A DNA stretch of 13,439 nucleotides from Nanobdellota archaeon (GCA_018812505.1 JAHJDK010000108.1:1-13439), one strand, 5' to 3'. Positions 5,908 to 11,613 are shown, counted from the stretch's first letter. The notes: a model not told the origin generated them from the letters alone. Made by a program: numbers and translations.

Positions 5908-7047
5908 TTATTGTAGAAGGTTTTCATGTACTAACAAGTGATGAAATAGTCTTGTAAGTTTTTGATCATCTCTTTTCTTTCCTAACTTGGTCAGGTTCAT
6001 GTATTCGTCAAAACATCCCATTTTAATGACTAGCAAAGGCATGTTGTACTTTAATAGCATCCAATTGAGTATCATTCGTGTGGTTCGTGAGTTTCCATCT
6101 GAAAATGGATGGATGTGTTGTATTTCATTGTGTATAAAACCGAGTTTTTCTATGCATTCTTCTTTGGTTTTGATATTTTTTAATGATTTACAGTATTTTT
6201 CCATGAGAACTAGTACATCTTTTGGATATGCTGTTTTAAACTGAGGATTTCCTTGAATTTTATTATGTGTTTTTTTGTATTTTCCTGCATTTCTGTGTAA
6301 ACTAAACAACACTTGTTTATTGATTTCCTTGATGTGTTCTATTGTGATTTCTTCGTCTTTGTTCTCGAGTATAAAGTGCATTGCTTCATTGAGGTTTTTT
6401 ACCATTTGGATATCTTTTTTTGGTTTGTCAGGGTATATGTCGTGAAGGATGAGTTCTCTTGTTTCACCAATGGTGACTGTACTTCCTTCTAGTTGGGCTG
6501 ATCCTGAGAGAAATTCAAATACATTATTATCGAATGGGTTGACTTGTTTACCTCTTATTCTCAATATTCCTTTTATGCTCTGTTCATATGTTGTATTTAT
6601 GGTGATTTTCATTGCGTGTAATTCTACAATGTTTGCAAATAATTGATGATTCAAGATTATTCCTGAGCGTGGTCTTTTTTTTGTAACAAGGATGAATTGA
6701 TTTTCCTCGAGATAGGTTAGAATATCTGTATTTTCTTTATTTGCCTGCAGTTTTTTCGGGCGAAGCTTAGGTGTGAATTTAGCCAGTTGTGCAATTATCA
6801 TTGGCATATTTTTAGAAAGTAGCTTATTATAGTTTAATCCATTATTGAGACAATATTTAATAATCTTGAAAGTGGCTTGAGTTTTTGGATTTTTTATTGG
6901 GACGTATCTAATGCCTTCTTTTTTGATATAGAATTCTCTAACAAGTGCTCTTAAGTGAGCATAGACTGGGGACGTAAACGACAAATCACTTGCCTTGCAG
7001 GGTGCGTGTTCAATTACTGCTGAAAACACGTCATATTTTGTTGGCAT
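5908..7047 (-). CDS. Fic-domain protein with N-terminal winged-helix domain
   Basis: A 379-residue protein when started at ATG 7047, which lies 27 bases from a TATA-like box; a GTG at 7062 would add five residues. The N-terminal part (about 1-50) looks like a winged helix. The Fic domain carries the active-site motif HPFSDGNSR at 313-321. The usual form is HPFxDGNGR, so a serine replaces the second glycine. An inhibitory-helix motif S-x-x-x-E-G is present at 183-188 (SAQLEG), in front of the Fic core, as in class II self-inhibited Fic proteins. Fic enzymes usually transfer AMP from ATP to a protein hydroxyl. Target unknown. It forms a minus-strand unit with the 93-residue gene, bounded by elements 2 and 3. 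Confidence 0.85.
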   Translation of the reverse strand: MPTKYDVFSAVIEHAPCKASDLSFTSPVYAHLRALVREFYIKKEGIRYVPIKNPKTQATFKIIKYCLNNGLNYNKLLSKNMPMIIAQLAKFTPKLRPKKLQANKENTDILTYLEENQFILVTKKRPRSGIILNHQLFANIVELHAMKITINTTYEQSIKGILRIRGKQVNPFDNNVFEFLSGSAQLEGSTVTIGETRELILHDIYPDKPKKDIQMVKNLNEAMHFILENKDEEITIEHIKEINKQVLFSLHRNAGKYKKTHNKIQGNPQFKTAYPKDVLVLMEKYCKSLKNIKTKEECIEKLGFIHNEIQHIHPFSDGNSRTTRMILNWMLLKYNMPLLVIKMGCFDEYMNLTKLGKKRDDQKLTRLFHHLLVHENLLQ

Positions 7048-7070
7048 AGTCTGTGGAAACACCCATTCTT

Positions 7071-7077
7071 TATAAAA
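7071..7077 (-). promoter_or_regulatory. TATA-like box for fic
   Basis: Minus-strand TTTTATA, centred 27 bases before ATG 7047. This spacing favours that ATG over the GTG at 7062. Confidence 0.45.
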
Positions 7078-7130
7078 TTAACTATTTTTATAAAAAAAAC
7101 ATAAAAAAAGTTAATTAATGGGGTTTCTCT

Positions 7131-7218
7131 AAGTGAGAGTCTCATCAATGTCATGTTTCTGATGCAAATCCGTGCGGGGCTATCATCCTTTTTGTGATCT
7201 GAGTGGACCTCACTTTTG
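7131..7218 (+). repeat. Structured element 3, diverged core
   Basis: Arms AAGTGAG (7131-7137) and CTCACTT (7209-7215) form a perfect 7-base terminal stem, with GAGTCT inside the left arm and GGACCTC in the right, echoing the family's GAGTCC/GGACTC. The next stem pairs CTCA with TGAG and TCA with TGA. The core again measures 32 bases from TCAT (7151) to the end of GCTA (7182) and ends in GCGGGGCTAT, while its middle has diverged. A TTTT follows the right arm. It separates the Fic unit from the esterase block. Its right arm overlaps the stop codon of the minus-strand 42-residue gene. Confidence 0.6.
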
Positions 7219-7338
7219 GATTCGGCCATACAGTCGTAATTCAAGGGTCTTGATCACATCTTTAATTGTCTGGCAATCGTATTCTCTGAGAAGTCTTTCT
7301 TTTTCCATGAGCAAGAATTCTTCATCCAAAAATTTCAT
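7210..7338 (-). CDS. Small helical protein, 42 residues
   Basis: The ATG at 7338 is preceded by GGTGAT about 5 bases away, and the gene lies 59 bases after the stop of the recombinase-remnant gene on the same strand. The protein is strongly helical and charged (FLDEEFLLMEKERLLREY, then TIKDVIKTLELRLYGRI). No family is recognised. The stop codon overlaps the right arm of element 3, so the element's insertion or presence may define its C-terminus. It could be the remnant of a longer reading frame. Confidence 0.4.
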   Translation of the reverse strand: MKFLDEEFLLMEKERLLREYDCQTIKDVIKTLELRLYGRIQK

Positions 7339-7397
7339 GTGATATCACCAAAGGTCATAAGGCTTTGATGATACTTAATGGTATGTCGGATTTTGTA

Positions 7398-7742
7398 TTA
7401 CTGAACGACTACAATCTCCTTGTTCTTGAGCTTGACCTCTAGCTGCAGTGCTTTCATGATCTCCATCATGGCTTCCATCTTTTTATCTTGGGCTTGGAGC
7501 TGTTCTTGGAGGAGTGTTATTTCATTGCCTTTGTTGGCGATTTCTCGCTCCAGTTGTGTCTTGCTGACATCCACATAGAGGTCTTCCTCGCTTATGGTAT
7601 CCTTCATACCCAAGAGTTCGGTATAGTAGTGGATCATCTCGCTTTTCTTCCAGCCAAAGCGGTATTTCAGCGCAGATTCTGATTTGTACCTGGGCAGCCA
7701 GTAGTGGTTCGATGATGTGAGTGGGTCTATCAGGCTCACCAC
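7398..7742 (-). CDS. Truncated tyrosine-recombinase C-terminus fused to a coiled coil
   Basis: A 114-residue frame starting at GTG 7742; a stop codon lies four codons upstream, so it is not open further. Residues 9-45 (HYWLPRYKSESALKYRFGW, then KKSEMIHYYTELLG) resemble the end of archaeal Xer-like integrases: H13 at the place of the last HxxR histidine, the FGW..S.M signature at 29-36, and Y40 at the nucleophile position. The catalytic arginines and the N-terminal domain are absent. Residues 60-112 are a heptad-like coiled coil. A TATA-like box about 23 bases upstream could still allow expression. I read it as a recombinase remnant, possibly reused; the family assignment is from pattern only. 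Confidence 0.45.
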   Translation of the reverse strand: MVSLIDPLTSSNHYWLPRYKSESALKYRFGWKKSEMIHYYTELLGMKDTISEEDLYVDVSKTQLEREIANKGNEITLLQEQLQAQDKKMEAMMEIMKALQLEVKLKNKEIVVVQ

Positions 7743-7760
7743 ATTGTCTTTTTATTAGAT

Positions 7761-7770
7761 TATAATAAAT
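7761..7770 (-). promoter_or_regulatory. TATA-like box for the recombinase-remnant gene
   Basis: Minus-strand ATTTATTATA, centred about 23 bases before GTG 7742. It suggests the truncated gene may still be transcribed. Confidence 0.3.
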
Positions 7771-7822
7771 CGTATCAAATAGATATTATCAACCACCTTG
7801 CTTATGGGATAAACAGAACCTA

Positions 7823-8767
7823 TCAAGGTAACTGCTGGAAGAAATTCCAAATCTCATCAGTCGCTGAAATTACGTTTGGGGGATTAGTCAGCCAACTGTG
7901 TCCTCCTTCTTCTAACACGCAGAGTTTAACTGGACCGCCCCCTTTATCACAGGCAGTGCATAAGTCGCAATACCCACCTATCATGTTTGATCTTCCGCAT
8001 TTATTTTCGTTGCAAAAATTCCTATCCTGCCAGAGTGAAAATGTTTCAGGCACGGAAGTGAAGGTATAGTCTTCAGTTAGAGCACATCCGCCCTCACCAC
8101 CTTCAAATGGAAGACAGGGATCGTCAAGCGTATGAATGTGCATGATAGGAGAAGGTTCAGATGAATCACACTCTTGCGTGTTGTCAGTTCCTGCAACAGA
8201 TGCTGTCGCAACAAAAAAGTCAGGGATCTCACATGCGAGACGATAGGTCATCATGCCACCATTCGAAAATCCAGCAGCATATACTTTTTCAACGTCGGTC
8301 ATAGCTTTGATGTCACTAATCACTTTTTGAATATAACCCACATCATCACTTTCGCTTTCAATAGCATGGCCGCAACAAGTGCCTGCATTCCATGTCGCCA
8401 GGCGGCCATCCTTGAATCTGCTTGCACCGTTAGGGAATGCAACAATAAATCCTTCCTCATCAGCTTTTGATACCAGATCGTATTCCTCCATCATACGCTG
8501 TGCAGAACCTCCACCACCGTGCAACGCAAGAAGCAAAGAGGCAGGTTCGCCTGTATAAGAAGGGGGTACATGAAGCAGGTAGAATCGGACTAATCCATCA
8601 TGGTAGATCTCGAACCTGTAATCTCCTGGTGTGAGGCTTTCCGGACGGGATAGCAAATGTGCATTGCCAGCATGATTTCCTTCAGACAATTCAGCATTTT
8701 TGCATCCAAGCAAAATTACTAGTAATAGAATTGTAATGAACCATAACAATTCCTTCTTCAGTATCAT
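7823..8767 (-). CDS. LpqC-type esterase / poly(3-hydroxybutyrate) depolymerase family lipoprotein
   Basis: A 314-residue secreted alpha/beta hydrolase. Residues 1-21 are a lipoprotein signal peptide with lipobox LLGC and lipid-anchored C22. The oxyanion-hole stretch LHGGGG is at 82-87, the nucleophile S168 lies in GFSNGG (166-171), D215 or D216 is the likely acid (HTLDDPCLPFEGG), and H290 in GGHSW completes the triad. Many cysteines (about 12) suggest disulfide bonds outside the cell. The family cleaves esters such as feruloyl or polyhydroxyalkanoate substrates; the substrate here is unknown. The gene's G+C is visibly higher than its neighbours (30 of 60 bases in 8041-8100 against 15 of 60 in 10861-10920), suggesting transfer. 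Its start is 28 bases from a TATA box shared with element 4. Confidence 0.85.
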   Translation of the reverse strand: MILKKELLWFITILLLVILLGCKNAELSEGNHAGNAHLLSRPESLTPGDYRFEIYHDGLVRFYLLHVPPSYTGEPASLLLALHGGGGSAQRMMEEYDLVSKADEEGFIVAFPNGASRFKDGRLATWNAGTCCGHAIESESDDVGYIQKVISDIKAMTDVEKVYAAGFSNGGMMTYRLACEIPDFFVATASVAGTDNTQECDSSEPSPIMHIHTLDDPCLPFEGGEGGCALTEDYTFTSVPETFSLWQDRNFCNENKCGRSNMIGGYCDLCTACDKGGGPVKLCVLEEGGHSWLTNPPNVISATDEIWNFFQQLP

Positions 8768-8790
8768 TAATAGAATAATGAATACACCAG

Positions 8791-8800
8791 TATTTAAATA
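8791..8800. promoter_or_regulatory. Palindromic TATA box between the esterase gene and element 4
   Basis: TATTTAAATA is a perfect palindrome. It is centred 28 bases before the esterase ATG (minus) and about 25 bases before the first stem of element 4 (plus), so it could serve both directions. Confidence 0.5.
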
Positions 8801-8811
8801 TTGTTACAGAA

Positions 8812-8897
8812 AAACCCGCCCGCATCATCTCTCTATTAGATACCCTGGGGGTCTATACTCCTTTTGATGACGTGCAGGACTCTTATCCTGCGTTTTT
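8812..8897 (+). repeat. Structured element 4, most diverged copy, with its own promoter and terminator
   Basis: On the plus strand ATCATCTC (8824-8831) and GGGGGTCTAT (8847-8856) align with ATCATCTC and GGCGGGGCTA of element 5; TCAT to the end of the CTA is 31 bases here. GCA-TCATC pairs with GATGA-CG-TGC around the core. The right side keeps GGACTC (8878-8883), but the left arm is CCCGCCC instead of GAGTCC. A palindromic TATA lies about 25 bases upstream and a terminator hairpin closes the 3' end. No plus-strand gene lies upstream, so any plus-strand transcript would be this element alone, a possible small RNA. Confidence 0.45.
8874..8897 (+). terminator. Intrinsic-type terminator hairpin at the end of element 4
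   Basis: GCAGGA (8874-8879) pairs perfectly with TCCTGC (8886-8891) around a 6-base loop, followed by GTTTTT. There is no upstream plus-strand coding gene for it to terminate. Confidence 0.55.
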
Positions 8898-8917
8898 AGG
8901 ACTTGCTATTTCGAAAC

Positions 8918-8928
8918 ATTTAAATATA
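8918..8928 (+). promoter_or_regulatory. TATA-like box for the abiE operon
   Basis: ATTTAAATATA with a BRE-like CGAAAC before it would start transcription near 8946-8950, giving a short leader of about 20-25 bases before ATG 8970. A GGTG at 8961-8964 is a plausible ribosome binding site. Confidence 0.5.
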
Positions 8929-8940
8929 AGTATCACTAGA

Positions 8941-8957
8941 ATAGCTAGATTGGCTAT
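8941..8957 (+). promoter_or_regulatory. Possible AbiEi operator (short inverted repeat)
   Basis: ATAGC (8941-8945) and GCTAT (8953-8957) form an inverted repeat across the predicted transcription start. AbiEi antitoxins are known to repress their own operon by binding inverted repeats, so this is a reasonable but weak candidate. Confidence 0.25.
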
Positions 8958-8969
8958 TTTGGTGTTATT

Positions 8970-9470
8970 ATGGAGTCCTTGTCAAAAAAAGAAGTTGAAA
9001 TCATCGCAAACCTCGAATTTAGCAAGAAGTATTTTTTTACAAGGGATGATATCAAAGAATTCTTTACCGGCACGCAGCAGATCAATGATTTCATCTTTGG
9101 CCTGAAAAATAAAAAAAGGATCATCAAACTAAATAAGAGAAAATATTATCTTATCCCCATAAAAGCCCGAAGCGGAGGCTGGTCAGAGCACCCGTTCATC
9201 ATAGCTGATGAGCTCTGTGATGGCAAAGACTATCTTATCGGAGGGTGGGCTGCAACAAAGTACTGGAAACTCACAGACCAGATTCCAGCACAAACTGACA
9301 TCTATACGACAAGAAGGCAAGGAAGAATCAGTATCATGAACTCTCATTTCGTATTCCATAGGACCACAAAAGAAAAAATCAATCGAGGAATCAAAAAAGA
9401 AGTAGAAGGACACCCATTCAAGATCCTACCTAAACAAGAGGCAGTAGCATGGTACCAGAAGAGAAGGTAA
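8970..9470 (+). CDS. AbiEi-family antitoxin / transcriptional repressor
   Basis: A 166-residue protein. Residues about 1-60 look like a winged helix (KKEVEIIANLEFSKKYFF, then FGLKNKKRIIKLNKRKYYLIP), followed by the AbiEi C-terminal antitoxin region (SGGWSEHPFIIADEL, LIGGWAATKYWKLTDQIP, VFHRTTK). In type IV AbiE systems this protein represses the operon and counteracts the AbiEii nucleotidyltransferase without direct binding. The downstream gene, overlapping by 22 bases, encodes that toxin, which strengthens the call. The C-terminus appears short compared with bacterial AbiEi, as if the last helical part were missing. Confidence 0.8.
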   Translation: MESLSKKEVEIIANLEFSKKYFFTRDDIKEFFTGTQQINDFIFGLKNKKRIIKLNKRKYYLIPIKARSGGWSEHPFIIADELCDGKDYLIGGWAATKYWKLTDQIPAQTDIYTTRRQGRISIMNSHFVFHRTTKEKINRGIKKEVEGHPFKILPKQEAVAWYQKRR

Positions 9471-10231
9471 ATAAGGACTTCATCGCAGACCTCGTTGCAA
9501 GAACGCACTTCAACCAGGTCTTGCTCTCAAAGGACTACTACCTCACTAAGATACTTTTTGCCATAAGAGATGTTAAAGGAATCTACTTCAAAGGCGGAAC
9601 TGCACTCAATAAAATATTTCTTGACCATGCAAGGCTCAGTGAAGATATTGATTTCACCCTAAGTGAGAATGTCAGAAAAAAGCAAGAAGAGCTCACAAAA
9701 ATCCTTAAAAAACAGGCATTCATAACAAAAATAAGTGAGGACAAATCAGTCGACGGATTCATACGCATGGTGAATCATTACAAGAACTTCTCAGGCGAAG
9801 AAGACACCATATTCATAGACCTCAACCAAAGAGGAAAACTCCTCACCAAACCAGAAAACCACAGCGTCCCTCACTTCTACCCAGACATCCCACAATTCAC
9901 AATACAGACCTTATCCCAAGAAGAGATGGTCGCAGAAAAAGTCGCAGCAGCAATAGGAAGAAACCGTCCACGAGACCATTATGATATCTACCAGATAATC
10001 AAGCATGACCTGCCAATAAACATGAAACTGGTAGGAAAAAAATGCAAGGATTCTGGCGATGAATTCAGCATAATCAAGATGTTTAACAAGGCCAAAAAAC
10101 TAAAAAATCGTTGGGAAGAAGACATGATACCACTACTCCCAAAACCAGAATCATTCGAGGAAATCATAAAATTCCTCGCACAACACTTCCATCTCAAAGA
10201 AGCGAAAGAAAAACAAAAAGATAACAAATGA
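9449..10231 (+). CDS. AbiEii-family nucleotidyltransferase toxin
   Basis: A 260-residue protein of the DNA polymerase beta-like nucleotidyltransferase fold. Seen: YFKGGTALNK (46-55), RLSEDIDF (62-69) with the two metal-binding aspartates D66 and D68, a third likely carboxylate D124 (FIDLNQ), E163-K164, and RPRDHYDIYQI (173-183), all typical of AbiEii/AbiGii toxins. Characterised relatives block growth by modifying tRNA or nucleotides, giving abortive infection of phage-infected cells. The ATG lies inside the antitoxin gene, with GAGG 7 bases upstream. The AbiE pair forms a module bounded by elements 4 and 5. Confidence 0.88.
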   Translation: MVPEEKVNKDFIADLVARTHFNQVLLSKDYYLTKILFAIRDVKGIYFKGGTALNKIFLDHARLSEDIDFTLSENVRKKQEELTKILKKQAFITKISEDKSVDGFIRMVNHYKNFSGEEDTIFIDLNQRGKLLTKPENHSVPHFYPDIPQFTIQTLSQEEMVAEKVAAAIGRNRPRDHYDIYQIIKHDLPINMKLVGKKCKDSGDEFSIIKMFNKAKKLKNRWEEDMIPLLPKPESFEEIIKFLAQHFHLKEAKEKQKDNK

Positions 10232-10248
10232 TATCCATCCTCCGACTG

Positions 10249-10256
10249 TATATATA
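10249..10256 (+). promoter_or_regulatory. TATA box directly upstream of element 5
   Basis: TATATATA is centred about 22-25 bases before the left arm of element 5 (10272-10280) and 18 bases after the abiEii stop. The nearest downstream start codon is about 280 bases away and has its own TATA box, so this promoter would serve the element itself. Confidence 0.45.
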
Positions 10257-10271
10257 CAAAACACATCACTA

Positions 10272-10373
10272 AAGGAGTCCTCCACGATCATCTCATCAGC
10301 CCACGCCCGGGCGGGGCTAGATATAGTTGCATGATCTGGGAGGGACCAAAATCCCTTCCAGGGCAACTTTTTT
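10272..10373 (+). repeat. Structured GC-rich element 5, probably an independently transcribed RNA
   Basis: Left arm GAGTCC (10275-10280) pairs imperfectly with GGGAGGGACC (10338-10347). GATCAT (10286-10291) pairs with ATGATC (10331-10336). TCAT to the end of GCTA is 32 bases (10288-10319), with GGGCGGGGCTA at 10309-10319. A strong hairpin CTGGGAGGGA/TCCCTTCCAG (10336-10345, 10352-10361), supported outside by GTTGC/GCAAC, uses the same right-arm bases and ends in TTTTTT. A TATA box sits at the correct distance upstream. The element separates the AbiE pair from the next genes. Confidence 0.7.
10336..10373 (+). terminator. Terminator hairpin overlapping the right arm of element 5
   Basis: Ten base pairs (one a G-T wobble) around a CCAAAA loop, then GGCAAC and six T. 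It is mutually exclusive with the element's closing stem, because both use CTGGGAGGGA. Confidence 0.55.
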
Positions 10374-10415
10374 CCCCTATTTAACCAATAGTTGTAATTC
10401 CTGAAAATTTTCCAA

Positions 10416-10467
10416 ATAATATGATTATATTTTTAAAATGGCAATAGGGGGTCTGAAATCATATTAT
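10416..10467. repeat. 11-base perfect inverted repeat, unknown role
   Basis: ATAATATGATT (10416-10426) and AATCATATTAT (10457-10467) are exact reverse complements separated by 30 bases. They lie 70-120 bases before the next gene start. They could be binding sites for a dimeric regulator, or chance in AT-rich DNA. Confidence 0.35.
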
Positions 10468-10504
10468 AAGTGGATTGTATTATTTCGAATTAAAAACAAA
10501 ATAC

Positions 10505-10524
10505 ATTTAAATACATGATATCAT
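10505..10524 (+). promoter_or_regulatory. TATA box and adjacent palindrome before the unknown gene pair
   Basis: ATTTAAAT (10505-10512) is centred 26 bases before ATG 10535. The perfect palindrome ATGATATCAT (10515-10524) lies between the box and the start, where a repressor would block transcription. Confidence 0.45.
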
Positions 10525-10534
10525 TACCCATATT

Positions 10535-10780
10535 ATGAGTCAACTTATTGAATTAAAAAATATCAGTGTCGAATCAAAGGTTTCATTACTCAAGGAGCTA
10601 GGTTATGATTCTGATGGGACTCATGTAGTTGATGAAAATGGGCGAAAAGTGTTGGATAAATACTTGGATCAACCTATTCTTGTTAAGAATATGCTCATAC
10701 TTCCTGGTAGTACAATAATACTTGATAATAATCCATTGAGTATTGCTTTGTACATGGAGGAGTATGAGGATGTCATCTGA
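10535..10780 (+). CDS. Unknown 81-residue protein, first of a gene pair
   Basis: Not recognised. The N-terminal half (about 1-45) begins with mixed helix and strand (ELKNISVESKVSLLKELGYD) and contains VVDENGRKVLDKY. The second half has a beta-rich stretch (ILVKNMLILPGSTIILDN) and an acidic end (YMEEYEDVI). It is small, acidic and first in the operon, followed with an 11-base overlap by a larger basic protein. This arrangement is common in antitoxin-toxin and regulator-effector pairs, but no motif proves it. Expression is probably leaderless from the TATA box at 10505. Confidence 0.6.
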   Translation: MSQLIELKNISVESKVSLLKELGYDSDGTHVVDENGRKVLDKYLDQPILVKNMLILPGSTIILDNNPLSIALYMEEYEDVI

Positions 10781-11435
10781 AGATGATATTTCTAAAGGAG
10801 TCGCTGAAGGTTTTCTAAATTGGAGTGAAGCCAAAGTAAAAGATTTGGTTAAAAAATTTAAATATCGTAAATTAGCATTTATTAAAGAAGAAGAGACAAT
10901 TGAAGAAGTAAAGGAAAGTAAAAAAAATTCAGAGTATAAATTATTTATAAAATATGTTGAAGACAAAGATTTAAGAATAATATTTAGGATGGGTTTAAGT
11001 TTAAGAAAAATTGAGAAAGATTCTGAGAAAACACTGAATTTGAAAGAAAAAATCAAAAAAAAATATAAGAATCAAGGCTTACATTTTGCATATTTTGTTC
11101 AGAATAAGCTTTTTACTAAATATTATGCTTCATTGGTTGAAAGATTTTCTGAGGATACTATAAAAGATGAACTCAATTTTTTTACTAAGGAAACTGACAA
11201 ATGCATCTCATTTATCTCAAATCAAGATGAATTATCTCAAAAGCTTTTAGAGATAACTACTAAAATAAATGCAAATTCTCCTGAAACATTCATTATTTCA
11301 AGTTGGGGTGGGGGAGCAAATAAAATTTGTAAAAAAGTGTTCAATAAAGTTGATGAAGCATTATCTAATAGGTATATTCATACTGATTTTTCAGAAAAAG
11401 ATAAAATAATGTATATGTTAATTAGAACGAATTAA
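10770..11435 (+). CDS. Unknown lysine-rich helical protein, second of the pair
   Basis: The frame is open from 10743, but ATG 10770 has GGAGG 9 bases upstream, so I take 221 residues from there. The protein is mostly helical and rich in lysine and glutamate (several clusters such as KEEETIEEVKESKKN and LKEKIKKKYKN), with a C-terminal region containing FIISSWGGGANKICKKVF that may form a glycine loop. No catalytic motif, transmembrane segment or known family is recognised. It overlaps the stop of the upstream gene by 11 bases, so the two are translationally coupled. Base use is the most AT-rich of the window (15 G+C in 60 at 10861-10920). Confidence 0.6.
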   Translation: MSSEDDISKGVAEGFLNWSEAKVKDLVKKFKYRKLAFIKEEETIEEVKESKKNSEYKLFIKYVEDKDLRIIFRMGLSLRKIEKDSEKTLNLKEKIKKKYKNQGLHFAYFVQNKLFTKYYASLVERFSEDTIKDELNFFTKETDKCISFISNQDELSQKLLEITTKINANSPETFIISSWGGGANKICKKVFNKVDEALSNRYIHTDFSEKDKIMYMLIRTN

Positions 11436-11582
11436 TCTTCGAAAATGCTACTGATTTTGTTTGATTGTAAATAAAATTAATGTAAATTCTATACCTTCTC
11501 CGAGACAGTGTGCACATGACGTAGGGTGTTCATTTATTTCTAATGAGTGAACTGATAAATTAAGAATCAGTATTAATGTAAC

Positions 11583-11613
11583 GTTTCTAGAAACAAAAAT
11601 CGGAAATTTTCCG
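11583..11613. promoter_or_regulatory. Two palindromes upstream of the ribbon-helix-helix operon
   Basis: GTTTCTAGAAAC (11583-11594) is a perfect 12-base palindrome. CGGAAA-T-TTTCCG (11601-11613) is a 6-1-6 inverted repeat. Both end just before the TATA box and could bind an additional regulator. The rest of the 216-base gap (11436-11582) holds no gene that I can support. Confidence 0.35.

Noticed and set aside
7014..7244. Minus-strand 76-codon frame covering element 3 and the fic promoter
   Set aside because: It runs through the element and overlaps the start of fic in another frame; low-complexity translation and no start signal.
4671..10373. Elements as classical integron attC sites
   Set aside because: The arms read GAGTCC/GGACTC, and I do not see RYYYAAC/GTTRRRY core sites at the ends. 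The centre is strongly conserved, whereas attC centres vary. Only the logic of the layout is similar.
4671..10373. Elements as a CRISPR array
   Set aside because: Copies are hundreds to thousands of bases apart with genes between them and differ in sequence; there are no regular spacers.
10598..11056. 152-codon minus-strand frame opposite the unknown gene pair
   Set aside because: It is a serine/isoleucine/leucine-rich shadow of an AT-rich, lysine-rich gene on the plus strand, which has a TATA box and ribosome binding site.
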